Under the pieces are notes generated by a model that worked only from the letters and a program-made list of their open reading frames with translations, did not search any database and was not told the origin of the DNA. A program made the position numbers and the translations under genes. Source: JAPLHV01 sp964464245 (lineage in GTDB: Bacteria > Caldisericota > JANLFM01). Taken from it: a stretch of DNA of 13,975 nucleotides. The stretch lies in NCBI GenBank assembly GCA_964464245.1, contig CAYXFH010000072.1, positions 1-13,975 of the forward strand, read 5' to 3'. Positions 1 to 13,975 of this stretch are shown here, in pieces (the stretch's first letter is position 1; each line of letters starts with the position of its first letter).

Positions 1-4974
<4,974 letters not shown>

Positions 4975-4994
<20 letters not shown>

Positions 4995-7900
4995 GAGAAT
5001 AGCCCGCGGCGGCGTGTCCTCTAACATGAAAGACACGTTCGATTTTAGACCCGAGTTCGACCATATCCAGATCAAGCTGGCCAAGCCGGAACAGATCCGC
5101 CTTTGGTCTCACGGCGAAGTTAGGAAAGCGGAAACGATCAATTATCGCACCCTCAAACCAGAGCCTGAGGGCTTATTCTGTGAAGTCATCTTCGGGCCGG
5201 AAAAAGACTATGAGTGTCATTGCGGAAAGTACAAGCGGATTCGCTACAAAGGCCAGATCTGTGAGCGCTGCCATGTCGAGGTAACAACCTCGCGCGTGCG
5301 CCGCGAGCGAATGGGGCACATCGAGCTGTCCGCCCCAGTGGCTCATGTTTGGTTCCTGCGCGGCATCCCCTCACGCATCGCCCTTCTCTTGGATGTTCCC
5401 TTGCGCTCGCTGGAGCGTGTCGTCTACTTCGCCTGGTATATCGTCACGGATATTGGCAAAGGCGGCCTCACCTACGAATGGAAGGGTAAAAACAAGGAGC
5501 TGGCTTATAAGCAACCGCTCCCCCCGGAAGAGTACGAAGACTGCTTGAAGCGTTTTGGACCACACGCTTTCCAGGTGGGGATGGGGGCCGAAGCGGTGAA
5601 GAAGCTACTGGCCGACATCGATTTGGACAAGCTGGCCGGTGAGCTTTACCGTGAGTTGGAGCGGGCCTCCGGCTCTAACCAGCGCCGGGCCAAAGCAGCC
5701 AAGCGGCTAGAGATCGTGGAAGCCTTCCGCAAGTCGGAACAACGGCCGGAGTGGATGATTATCGAAGCGCTGCCGGTGATTCCTCCCGATTTGCGCCCAC
5801 TGGTCCCTCTTGATGGCGGCCGCTTCGCAACTAGCGACCTGAACGACCTCTACCGGCGGGTGATCAATCGCAACAACCGTCTGCGCAAGCTGATGGAAGT
5901 CAGCGCTCCGGATATCATCATCCGCAATGAGAAGCGTATGCTGCAGGAAGCGGTGGACGCCTTGATCGACAATGGGCGGCGCTCCCGGCCGATCGTCGGC
6001 GCCGGCAACCGTCCATTGCGCTCCCTCTCCGACATGTTGAAGGGGAAACAAGGGCGTTTCCGCCAAAACCTGCTGGGCAAACGGGTTGACTATTCCGGCC
6101 GCTCGGTGATCGTCGTCGGCCCAGATCTGACCATCGACCAATGCGGCATCCCCAAAGAGATGGCCTTGGAGATGTTCAAACCCTTCGTCATGAAGAAGAT
6201 CGTGGAGAAGGGCTACGTGCACAACATCAAGAGCGCCAAGCGAATGATCGAACGGCAGCGCCCGGAAGTCTGGGAGTTGTTGGAAGAGGTCATCAAGGGT
6301 CACCCGGTGTTGCTGAACCGGGCGCCCACCTTGCACCGCCTCGGCATCCAGGCCTTCGAGCCGGTGCTGGTGGAGGGGAAGGCGATCAAGATCCATCCCC
6401 TGGTCTGCACGGCCTTCAACGCCGACTTCGATGGCGACCAGATGGCCGTCCATGTCCCCCTCTCCTTGGCAGCCCAAGCTGAAGCGCGCATCCTGATGCT
6501 CTCCGCTTATAACCTCCTCTCCCCAGCCAACGGGAAACCTCTGGCCGGTCCGCAGCGCGACATCATCGTCGGTTGCTACTATCTGACCTTGGAGAAGGAA
6601 GGCGAGGCAGGAGAGGGAATGATCTTCGCCTCTCCCGAGGAAGCCATCCGGGCAGCCGAGATGAAAGTGGTCAGCCCCTTTTCCCCGATCCGAGTGCGCA
6701 TCGACGGCCGAATTATTCCGACCACCGCCGGCCGCCTGATCTTCAACGAGACCGTGCGGCAGAGCTTGGGCGAGACCGGCGATAAGCTCCCCTACTACAA
6801 CCAGGAGATGCCCAAACGCGAGCTGCAAAAGATGATCAGTTACATTTACCGCCAGTTCGGCGTTACCAAGACGGCCAAGCTGCTGGACGCCTTGAAGAAG
6901 CTGGGTTTCGAGGCTTCCACCCAAGCCGGCATCACCATTGGCATTGATGACTTCAAGGTGCCTGACGAGAAGAAGGGTATCCTCGCCAAAGCCGAGGAAG
7001 CCGTACGCGAAGTGGAAGAGGAGTACGCAATGGGCCTGCTCACCTTCGACGAACGCTACCAGCGGGTGGTCACTATCTGGCAGGATGCCACGGACCAGAT
7101 GGAGAAGAGCGCTCTCAACAACATGGGCCGCTTCGACTCCGTCTTCATGCTGGCCAATTCTGGCGCTCGCGGCGACCCCAAACAGGTCCGTCAGATCGTC
7201 GGGATGCGAGGCCTGATGGCCGACCCCTCCGGCAAGATCATCGAATTCCCGATCAAGAGCAGTCTGAGAGACGGCCTGACCACGCTGGAGTACTTCATCT
7301 CCACCCACGGCGCGCGCAAGGGGTTGGCCGACACGGCCATCAAGACAGCCGACGCCGGCTACCTGACTCGCCGCCTGGTGGACGTCGCTCAAGAGGTGGT
7401 GGTGCATGAGCTGGACTGTTGTACCACCGAGCTCCGCCCGCAGAAGCGCGGCACGCTGGTGGAGAAAACGATCGGCGAGCAGGCCTTGGGGAAACACCTG
7501 GCCGCTGCTGTACTCGATCCATCGAGCGGGGAAGCGCTAGCCGCTGAAGGCGCCTACGTCGACCTGGAGCTGTCCGAGCGATTTGACGCGCTCCAAGTGC
7601 CGGTCGTTTCGGTGGCCAACAAGCTGGATTTCGTCGAGATCGGCGACATCACCGAGGGGAAGAACGTCATCGAGACGATGGAAGAGCGTATCTTGGGGCG
7701 GGTAACGGCTGAGGATCTGATTTCCCCGCTCCCTCTGACCATCTACAAGCAGCCAGGCGCCTCCATAGGTGAGCAAGCGCTTGGGTCGGCCTTGTTGGCG
7801 GAGGATTTCAGGGCGAAGGACATTTTAAAAACGACGTTGGTAAGCGATAAGGTGAAGTTAGAAAGCGAGCTTTCCATTCTGAATAAGAAGATTGAGGAGA

Positions 7901-10356
7901 AGCTGGCTGAGATTGCATCACTTAAGAAGGATAAGAATACTAAGAGTGCATTACTTGTAAAGATTGAGAAGTTGGAAGTGGATATTCAAAAAGCAGAGGA
8001 AGAGAAAAAAGAATTATCCAGTAGTATCGATGAAAAGAGCAAGGAATTAGAGAAGTTAGATGAAGAAAAAACTAAGTCGGATAGCGAGAAGGTGAAGTTA
8101 GAGGGTGAGCTTTCCGCTCTGGAAATGCAGAGTAAGGATAATCAGGATAAGGCTAAATTACTTGAAGACGAGCAAACACCTTCTACTCTCAAAACGAACC
8201 AGCCAAAGATTAAGAAGTTGAAAGCGGATACTCAAAAAGCCGAGAAAATGGCGAAGGAATTATCCAGTAGTATCGATGAAAAGAATAAGAAATTAGAGAA
8301 GTTAAATGTAGAAAAAACGAAGTTAGATGACGAAAAAGTGAAGTTAGAAGGCGAGCTTTCCATTCTGAATAAGAAGATTGAGGAGAAGCTGGCTGAGATT
8401 GCATCACTTGAAAAAGATAAAAATACTAAGATTGCGTTACTTGAAAAGATTGAGAATTTGGAAGCGGATATTCAAAAAGCCGACGAAGAGGCGAAAGAAT
8501 TATCCAGTAGTATCGATGATACGAAAAAAGAGTTGGCTGCCCCCCCACAGGAATTCGAATACAGAAGAGGAGCTTATCTTAACAGCGCCGCCTTGCAGTA
8601 TCTAGAGAAGGAGGGGCGCCTCACGGTGCGCGCTTTCCCTTCTCTGGGGAAGAGGTCTCTCGGTCTCACCCTGGCAGCTCATCTGTACAATCCCACAACG
8701 AAGAAGAAAAGAATCCTGGCCCATGCCGGAGAGGCGATCTCTGACAAGTTGGCCGCAAGAATCGATGAGCTCAAGTTGAACTCGCTTCAGGTGTACGCAG
8801 AGGGGGCTAGTGGCGCCATCGCCACGCTGCAGATGGGTGAAGATGCCAGGACGGTTGTTCGCCGAACCCTTCCAGCGGAGACCGCCAACTTCCTGCAAAG
8901 CCTTGAGGGAGCTGTCCTGGCTAACTCGGTCATCGACCCAGACTCTAATCTGATCCTAGCCGAAGCTGGAGATGTGCTGACCAAAGATCTTCTCAAGCGC
9001 ATATTCAAGGCCGGGTTGGAGTATCTGGATGTGGTGGAGAACGCCGCCGGGGTAGTTCCGTTGGATCAGGCCGAGGGCTTGCAGTTGGCCGAAGATATCT
9101 ACAGCCTGCAGATCATTGCCAAGCGAGGCCAAGTGGTCGATGAAAGGCTTGCCCAAAAGATTGACGAGGAGGGAGTGGAGTCCCTCTCCGTCCTCAAGAT
9201 CCTCGTCCATGCCGATGAGGAGATCGGCGAGGAAGCTGTTGAGGTCATCTCCAAGCTGCGCGACGCCACCGGTGAACGGCTGGTGAAGAGCGTCAAGGTC
9301 CGTTCGGTGTTAACCTGCCATAGTCGCCACTCGGTCTGTGTGAAATGTTACGGCCGCGACTTGGCCACCGGCCGCCTGGTGACGGTGGGCGAGGCGGTGG
9401 GCGTAGTAGCCGCCCAATCGATCGGTGAGCCGGGAACTCAGCTCACGCTGCGTACCTTCCACACCGGGGGCATCGCCGAGGCTGACATTACCACCGGCTT
9501 GCCTCGGGTCGAAGAGCTCTTTGAAGCCCGTCGTCCACGCGGCCATGCCACCGTCACCGAAGTGGAAGGCAAAGTGAAGATCACGGACGGCAAAGAAGAA
9601 CGGATCATTCAGGTCTCTAATCCGGAGACACGGGAGAGCAAAGAGTACAAGATCCCCTTCGGCGATCGCTTGCGGGTTGCCACCGGCGATGATCTGAGTA
9701 TCGGCGAGCGTCTCAATGAAGGACCTCTCAACCCCAACGATGTGCTCCGTTTCAAGGGTCCCAAGGAGTGTCAGCAGTACCTCCTGCAGGAAGTACAGAA
9801 AGTCTACAAGTCTCAAGGCGTGGACATCAACGACAAACACGTCGAGTTGATCATTCACCAACTGTTGCGCAAGGTTCGCGTCGAAGATCCCGGAGACACC
9901 CGTTTCCTCCCCGGCGACCAGGTCGATCACGTCGAGATGGAGGAGAAGAACCGCCGCATGGACGTCCTGCGCCAGCGCAAGGCCACTTCCCGTCGTGTCT
10001 TGCTGGGAGTCACCAAGGCAGCATTGGCCACCGACTCCTTCCTCTCCGCGGCCGCTTTCCAGGAGACCACCCGCGTCCTCACCGAAGCCGCTGTGAAGGG
10101 TAAGATCGACCGATTGAGCGGCCTCAAAGAGAACGTCATCATCGGCAGCTTGATCCCTGCTGGAACCGGTCTGCCAATATATCGGGAGATGGTTCTCCTG
10201 AGTGGTGACGAGCCGGATGAGGAACTGCCGGGAGAAGGGCGGGATTTCTCGACTTTTGACCGTGTCCCCGACAGTGTGCCGGACGAGCCTTCCCACGAAT
10301 CGGGGGAGCTCCCTCTCCACGAATCGGGGGAGCCGGACTTGAACATGTTGTCGTAG
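4975..10356 (+). CDS. rpoC: RNA polymerase subunit beta' with a ~560-residue insertion
   Basis: Catalytic beta' subunit, 1793 aa from the ATG at 4975 (E. coli: 1407). Visible blocks in order, numbered from 4975: first zinc site C81, C83, C96, C99; lid/rudder region ending in RRVINRNNRLRKL; active-site NADFDGDQM at 482-490 (6418-6444) with the three Mg-binding aspartates; bridge helix (7288-7395, FISTHGARKGLADTA...GYLTRRLVDVAQE); second zinc site with C815/C816 and, after the insert, C1448 in VRSVLTC, then VCVKCYGRD; trigger loop GTQLTLRTFHTGG directly followed by the GLPRVEELFEARRP segment, so no SI3; conserved C-terminal INDKHVE and SAAAFQETTRVLTEAA blocks. The insertion (about 7440-9300) contains BBM2-like modules split by a coiled coil. 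The acidic C-terminal tail has a small direct repeat. The start at 4975 is chosen for its Shine-Dalgarno; M at 5026 best matches the usual family N-terminus but has no ribosome binding site. Confidence 0.97.
7852..8409 (+). repeat. 72-base near-identical direct repeat in rpoC coiled coil
   Basis: 7852-7923 and 8338-8409 differ at a single base (71 of 72 identical), spacing 486 bases or 162 codons. Both encode VKLE(S/G)ELSILNKKIEE followed by KLAEIASL. Similarity continues at lower identity for about another 110 bases downstream of each copy. Confidence 0.95.
8011..8519 (+). repeat. 23-base exact repeat, three copies, in rpoC coiled coil
   Basis: A 23-base string beginning gaattatccagtagtatcga is identical at 8011-8033, 8257-8279 and 8497-8519, encoding ELSSSID each time. 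Spacings are 246 and 240 bases, marking the ~80-residue helical unit. The matching rpoB stretch at about 3067 encodes ELSSSIN with several base changes. Confidence 0.93.
10294..10333 (+). repeat. Small direct repeat in the beta' C-terminal tail
   Basis: CACGAATCGGGGGAGC occurs at 10294-10309 and 10318-10333 (period 24 bases, 8 codons), giving HESGELPLHESGEP in the acidic, probably disordered tail of beta'. Confidence 0.85.
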
Positions 10357-10376
10357 GGGCGACGCATGCGTCGCCC
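10357..10376. repeat. Perfect 20-base palindrome directly after the rpoC stop (REP-like)
   Basis: GGGCGACGCATGCGTCGCCC is a perfect inverted repeat abutting the TAG of rpoC. As RNA it would form an 8-bp stem with a CAUG loop. The following bases (AAACAAGATGG) have no T-run, so it is not a canonical intrinsic terminator, though it may protect the rpoC mRNA end. The left context GTAGGGGCGACG resembles a family of short palindromic repeats starting GTAGGGGCG that I recall from many environmental genomes; this match is from memory. Confidence 0.75.
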
Positions 10377-10399
10377 AAACAAGATGGCAAGGTCCGTCG

Positions 10400-10416
10400 T
10401 GTCAAATCATTTGACA
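10400..10416. promoter_or_regulatory. Operator-like inverted repeat over the -35 box
   Basis: TGTCAAATCATTTGACA is a perfect inverted repeat: 8-base arms around a single C. Its right arm contains the -35 hexamer TTGACA, so a bound dimeric regulator would block the promoter. I cannot name the regulator. Confidence 0.55.
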
Positions 10417-10439
10417 AGAAGTCTTGGGTGGGATAGTAT
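10411..10439 (+). promoter_or_regulatory. sigma70/sigmaA-type promoter for rpsL-rpsG-fusA-tuf
   Basis: The -35 box TTGACA (10411-10416) matches consensus exactly. Then come 17 bases and TAGTAT (10434-10439), a 4/6 match to TATAAT. Transcription would start near 10446, leaving a leader of about 320 bases before rpsL. The position after rpoC and before the str genes fits a separate strong promoter for the ribosomal genes. Confidence 0.7.
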
Positions 10440-10716
10440 ACGTTCTTGCTGTTCGCAGGGAGCCGCAAAACTCTCGATGGGCAGTCTTATCTGGGTAAGT
10501 TCAGGTTCGGTTGCGTGCAACCGCGTGAAGTGTTCAAGGCAAAGTGGTTTGCGTAGTGCCTTTTGAGGCGGAATCAGATCAGGATCCTAGTGAGGCTTGT
10601 ACTTATGCAAGCAGAAAGGAGCGGTGTCTGTTTTCGAGAAGGAGTACGCTGCCCAAGTTGGCAGGCGACATCACGAGAACTCCAGAGTGACTGCGAAGTT
10701 GTGAAAGAGTTCGGAC

Positions 10717-10750
10717 AAGCTCCTTGAGAGATCAGGGAGCTTTATTTATT
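10717..10750 (+). terminator. Terminator-like hairpin (possible attenuator) upstream of rpsL
   Basis: The sequence AGCTCCTTGA-GAGA-TCAGGGAGCT (10718-10741) forms a 10-bp stem with one G-U pair and a GAGA (GNRA) tetraloop, extended by A10717-T10742. It is followed by TATTTATT, a T-rich but interrupted tract. It lies after the promoter and only 24 bases before the rpsL ATG, so it can act only on the str transcript's own leader or on read-through from rpoC. That makes it an attenuator candidate; it could alternatively be an mRNA-stabilising or protein-binding hairpin. Confidence 0.6.
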
Positions 10751-10766
10751 CGCGAAAGGATAGGAA

Positions 10767-11153
10767 ATGCCAACGATTAACCAGTTAGTGCGGAAAGGGA
10801 GAACTGCCAGCCGGAGCAAGACCAAGTCGCCGGCCCTGCACGGTGCTCCACAGCGACGCGGTGTGTGCACTAACGTGCGCACGACTACCCCGAAGAAGCC
10901 CAATTCGGCGCTGCGAAAGATCGCACGCGTCCGTTTGACGCACGGGTCCGAAGTGACCGCCTACATCCCAGGTATCGGTCACAACCTGCAGGAGCATTCG
11001 GTCGTACTGGTCCGAGGTGGACGCGTGAAGGATCTCCCGGGCATCAAGTACCACATTATCCGGGGAGCGTTGGATACCGCCGGAGTTCAGAATCGCCGGC
11101 GCAGCCGCTCATTGTATGGCGCCAAGAGGCCCAAAGCGGCCTCGCCGAAATAG
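10767..11153 (+). CDS. rpsL: 30S ribosomal protein S12
   Basis: S12, 128 aa, sits at the decoding centre of the small ribosomal subunit. The family signature TTTPKKPNSALRK (residues 39-51) and the GHNLQEHSVVLVRGGRVKDLPG segment (71-92) are present. Lys43 and Lys88, where streptomycin resistance arises, are wild type, and Asp89, the usual methylthiolation site, is conserved. The start ATG is preceded by AAAGGA (10755-10760) at 6 bases. The C-terminus (KRPKAASPK) is slightly longer than in E. coli. It is the first gene of the str operon; rpsG follows after 13 bases. Confidence 0.98.
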   Translation: MPTINQLVRKGRTASRSKTKSPALHGAPQRRGVCTNVRTTTPKKPNSALRKIARVRLTHGSEVTAYIPGIGHNLQEHSVVLVRGGRVKDLPGIKYHIIRGALDTAGVQNRRRSRSLYGAKRPKAASPK

Positions 11154-11166
11154 GAGAAAAGAGAAG

Positions 11167-11637
11167 ATGCCGAGAAAAGGGCCTGTCCCCAAGAGAGTGA
11201 TCCTTCCCGACTCCCGCTACGATAGCATCCTGGTAATGAAGTTGATTAACCGGGTGATGGAGCGTGGGAAAAAGAGCATTGCTGAAGGAATCGTTTACAA
11301 TGCCTTAGAGCAAGTCGCCGAGAAGACCGGAAAACCGGCCGTGGAAATATTGCAGAGCGCGCTGGACCGTTGCCGGCCTTTGGTCGAAGTACGGCCGCGC
11401 CGTGTGGGTGGATCGACCTACCAGATCCCCATCGAGGTGGCTCCCGAGCGAAGCCTCTCGCTGGGGCTGAAATGGATGGTGGCTGCTGCTCGTAAGCGCG
11501 ACGGCCAGAAGATGAAGGACCGCTTGGCAGGGGAGATCAGTGAGGCGATCCAGGGAATGGGCGGCGCGGTGAAGAAGCGCGATGAAGCCCATAAGATGGC
11601 TGAAGCGAACAAGGCTTTCGCTTCATACCGCTGGTAG
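11167..11637 (+). CDS. rpsG: 30S ribosomal protein S7
   Basis: S7, 156 aa, the usual family length; a primary 16S rRNA binder that nucleates the head of the 30S subunit. It begins MPRKGPVPKR and contains EVRPRRVGGSTYQIPIEV and the terminal NKAFASYRW. A longer frame reaches back to 11116, but that start would add a basic 17-residue extension overlapping rpsL. The ATG at 11167 has AGGAG (11152-11156) 10 bases upstream, overlapping the rpsL stop codon, which suggests coupled translation. In E. coli, S7 represses the str operon by binding between these two genes; here the 13-base gap leaves little room for such a structure, so that mechanism is not evident. Confidence 0.98.
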   Translation: MPRKGPVPKRVILPDSRYDSILVMKLINRVMERGKKSIAEGIVYNALEQVAEKTGKPAVEILQSALDRCRPLVEVRPRRVGGSTYQIPIEVAPERSLSLGLKWMVAAARKRDGQKMKDRLAGEISEAIQGMGGAVKKRDEAHKMAEANKAFASYRW

Positions 11638-11641
11638 AGCC

Positions 11642-11666
11642 TGACACTGAGCGAAGCTAAGGGTCA
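11642..11666. repeat. REP-like hairpin between rpsG and fusA
   Basis: An imperfect inverted repeat with 11-base arms (TGACACTGAGC and GCTAAGGGTCA) around a GAA loop. Nine pairs are Watson-Crick and two are purine-purine mismatches. The core TGAGCGAAGC followed by AAG resembles a short dispersed repeat (CTGAGCGAAGCGAAG type) that I recall as common in Chloroflexi and other environmental genomes. It fills most of the 59-base gap and has no T-run. Confidence 0.6.
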
Positions 11667-11696
11667 AGTAGAGGGGAATCTTTCATAGAAGCGATC

Positions 11697-13802
<2,106 letters not shown>

Positions 13803-13824
13803 TTATTACGAGTTCGATCGCGAG

Positions 13825-13830
13825 AAGGAG
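13825..13830 (+). promoter_or_regulatory. Ribosome binding site of tuf
   Basis: AAGGAG 5 bases before the ATG at 13836; it supports the start of the truncated tuf gene, which is too short in this window to stand out by length. Confidence 0.8.
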
Positions 13831-13835
13831 AGAGA

Positions 13836-13975
13836 ATGGCGAAGCAAAAGTTTGAACGCACCAAGCCCCATATCAACGTGGGCACCATTGGCCACATTGA
13901 CCATGGCAAGACCACCCTCACCTCGGCCATCACCAAGTGCCTGGCCAAGGGCGGTTCCAAGACCAAGGCCCTGGA
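13836..13975 (+). CDS. tuf: Elongation factor Tu, 3'-truncated by window edge
   Basis: The first 46 codons of EF-Tu, which carries aminoacyl-tRNA to the ribosome. The N-terminus MAKQKFERTKPHINVGTIGH and the P-loop GHIDHGKT (19-26) are diagnostic. After TTLTSAIT the sequence CLAKGGSKTKAL is less usual, but the window ends before switch I. It is the fourth gene of the str operon. Confidence 0.95.
   Translation, partial: MAKQKFERTKPHINVGTIGHIDHGKTTLTSAITKCLAKGGSKTKAL

Larger units (their letters stand above)
7828..8535 (+). other. Coiled-coil insert in beta' built of ~80-residue repeats
   Basis: About 235 residues of uninterrupted Lys/Glu/Leu/Ser heptads (for example KIEKLEVDIQKAEEEKKEL) without proline over long runs, predicted as a long antiparallel coiled coil or helical arm. 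It splits a BBM2-like module at the turn where other units read DPxSGE. GC is far below the flanks: row 8281-8340 has 16 G/C in 60, while row 9361-9420 has 44 in 60. The element KELSSSID recurs three times about 80-82 codons apart. Its closest relative in the window is the beta insert at 2979-3190. It might instead be viewed as an expanded low-complexity segment, but the conserved repeat order argues for a defined domain. Confidence 0.9.
7474..9312 (+). repeat. BBM2-like modules in beta', between bridge helix and trigger loop
   Basis: Most bacteria have one such module here (E. coli GRVTAEDVLKPGTADIL...VKVRSVVSC). In this gene I count about five to six complete or partial units: about 7489-7620 (LAAAVLDPSSGEALAAEG), 7696-7767 (GRVTAEDL, cut short), 7786-7821 continued at 8545-8640 (LLAEDF ... 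RRGAYLNSAALQYLEKEGRL, split by the coiled coil), 8659-8805 (LAAHLYNPTTKKKRILAHAG), 8908-9045 (GAVLANSVIDPDSN...), and 9076-9208 (LAEDIYSLQIIAKRGQVV). The sequence IGEQALG occurs at 7471 and again at about 7768, another sign of unit duplication. The unit at 8908 closely resembles the last beta module at 1434. Confidence 0.8.
10377..10766 (+). other. str operon promoter and untranslated leader (non-coding)
   Basis: About 390 bases between the rpoC end palindrome and rpsL with no convincing gene. It holds a promoter (10411-10439), an inverted repeat over its -35 box, several small hairpins (10508-10523 CGGTTG-CGTG-CAACCG; 10539-10552 GCAAA-GTGG-TTTGC; 10558-10569 GCCT-TTTG-AGGC; 10595-10612 GCTTGTA-CTTA-TGCAAGC) and a terminator-like hairpin (10717-10742). 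The stretch 10613-10716 shows nothing I can name. The 66-codon frame at 10366-10566 has no good ribosome binding site or known similarity and overlaps the promoter. I do not recognise a T-box or known riboswitch. Confidence 0.65.

Noticed and set aside
5707..7497. 596-codon open frame on the - strand
   Set aside because: It lies fully opposite conserved rpoC blocks, including the active site; it is a by-product of GC-rich codon use.
7828..8535. Inserted mobile element or separate gene inside rpoC
   Set aside because: The frame stays open across it, there are no terminal inverted repeats or target duplications, and it encodes no transposase.
10366..10566. 66-codon open frame after rpoC
   Set aside because: It spans the promoter and leader hairpins, has no ribosome binding site and resembles no family.
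10440..10620. tRNA gene in the leader
   Set aside because: GGTTCGG at about 10504 recalls a T-arm, but no acceptor stem or anticodon arm can be paired around it.
11116..11166. Upstream in-frame extension of rpsG
   Set aside because: S7 homologues start at the MPRKG-type residue; the extension overlaps rpsL and lacks its own ribosome binding site.

Overview
The window is a core information-processing locus of a bacterium in the order rpoB (5' end missing) - rpoC - rpsL - rpsG - fusA - tuf (3' end missing), all on the + strand. This is the classical rif/str arrangement. I see no genes on the - strand and no tRNA, rRNA, CRISPR array or insertion sequence. The host is bacterial (EF-G, S12, S7, and beta/beta' with bacterial zinc sites). 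It lacks the two big proteobacterial inserts: SI2 in beta (E. coli about 938-1042) and SI3 in the beta' trigger loop. Together with two short palindromic repeats of a style I associate from memory with Chloroflexi and uncultured phyla, this suggests a deep-branching, possibly uncultured lineage. I cannot place it further.

Region by region: 1-4994 is beta, already open at base 1. It carries about eight tandem copies of a 55-59-residue module (249-1590), an extra ~105-residue block in lobe 2 (1872-2186), and a ~150-residue lysine/glutamate-rich coiled coil (about 2762-3222). 4975-10356 is beta' (1793 aa), overlapping rpoB by 20 bases. Between its second-zinc-site cysteines (7417/7420 and 9316) there are 632 residues instead of the ~74 of E. 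coli. These are more modules of the same family, split by a ~235-residue coiled coil (about 7828-8535). 10357-10766 is a 410-base leader with a REP-like palindrome, a strong sigma70-type promoter, an operator-like inverted repeat, several small hairpins and a terminator-like hairpin just before rpsL. 10767-13802 holds rpsL, rpsG and fusA, and tuf begins at 13836.

The most unusual feature is that both large RNA polymerase subunits carry the same two kinds of accessory sequence. One is BBM2-like repeat modules, with one beta module and one beta' module nearly alike. The other is a homologous, AT-rich coiled-coil insert, 50 of 52 bases identical over one stretch between rpoB and rpoC. The catalytic cores look intact. 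This suggests recent copying of accessory domains between neighbouring genes, and perhaps two matching coiled-coil arms on one polymerase.

Functionally, rpoB-rpoC make the catalytic core of RNA polymerase. The str operon makes two 30S decoding-region proteins and the two main elongation factors, with its own promoter and probably an attenuated leader.
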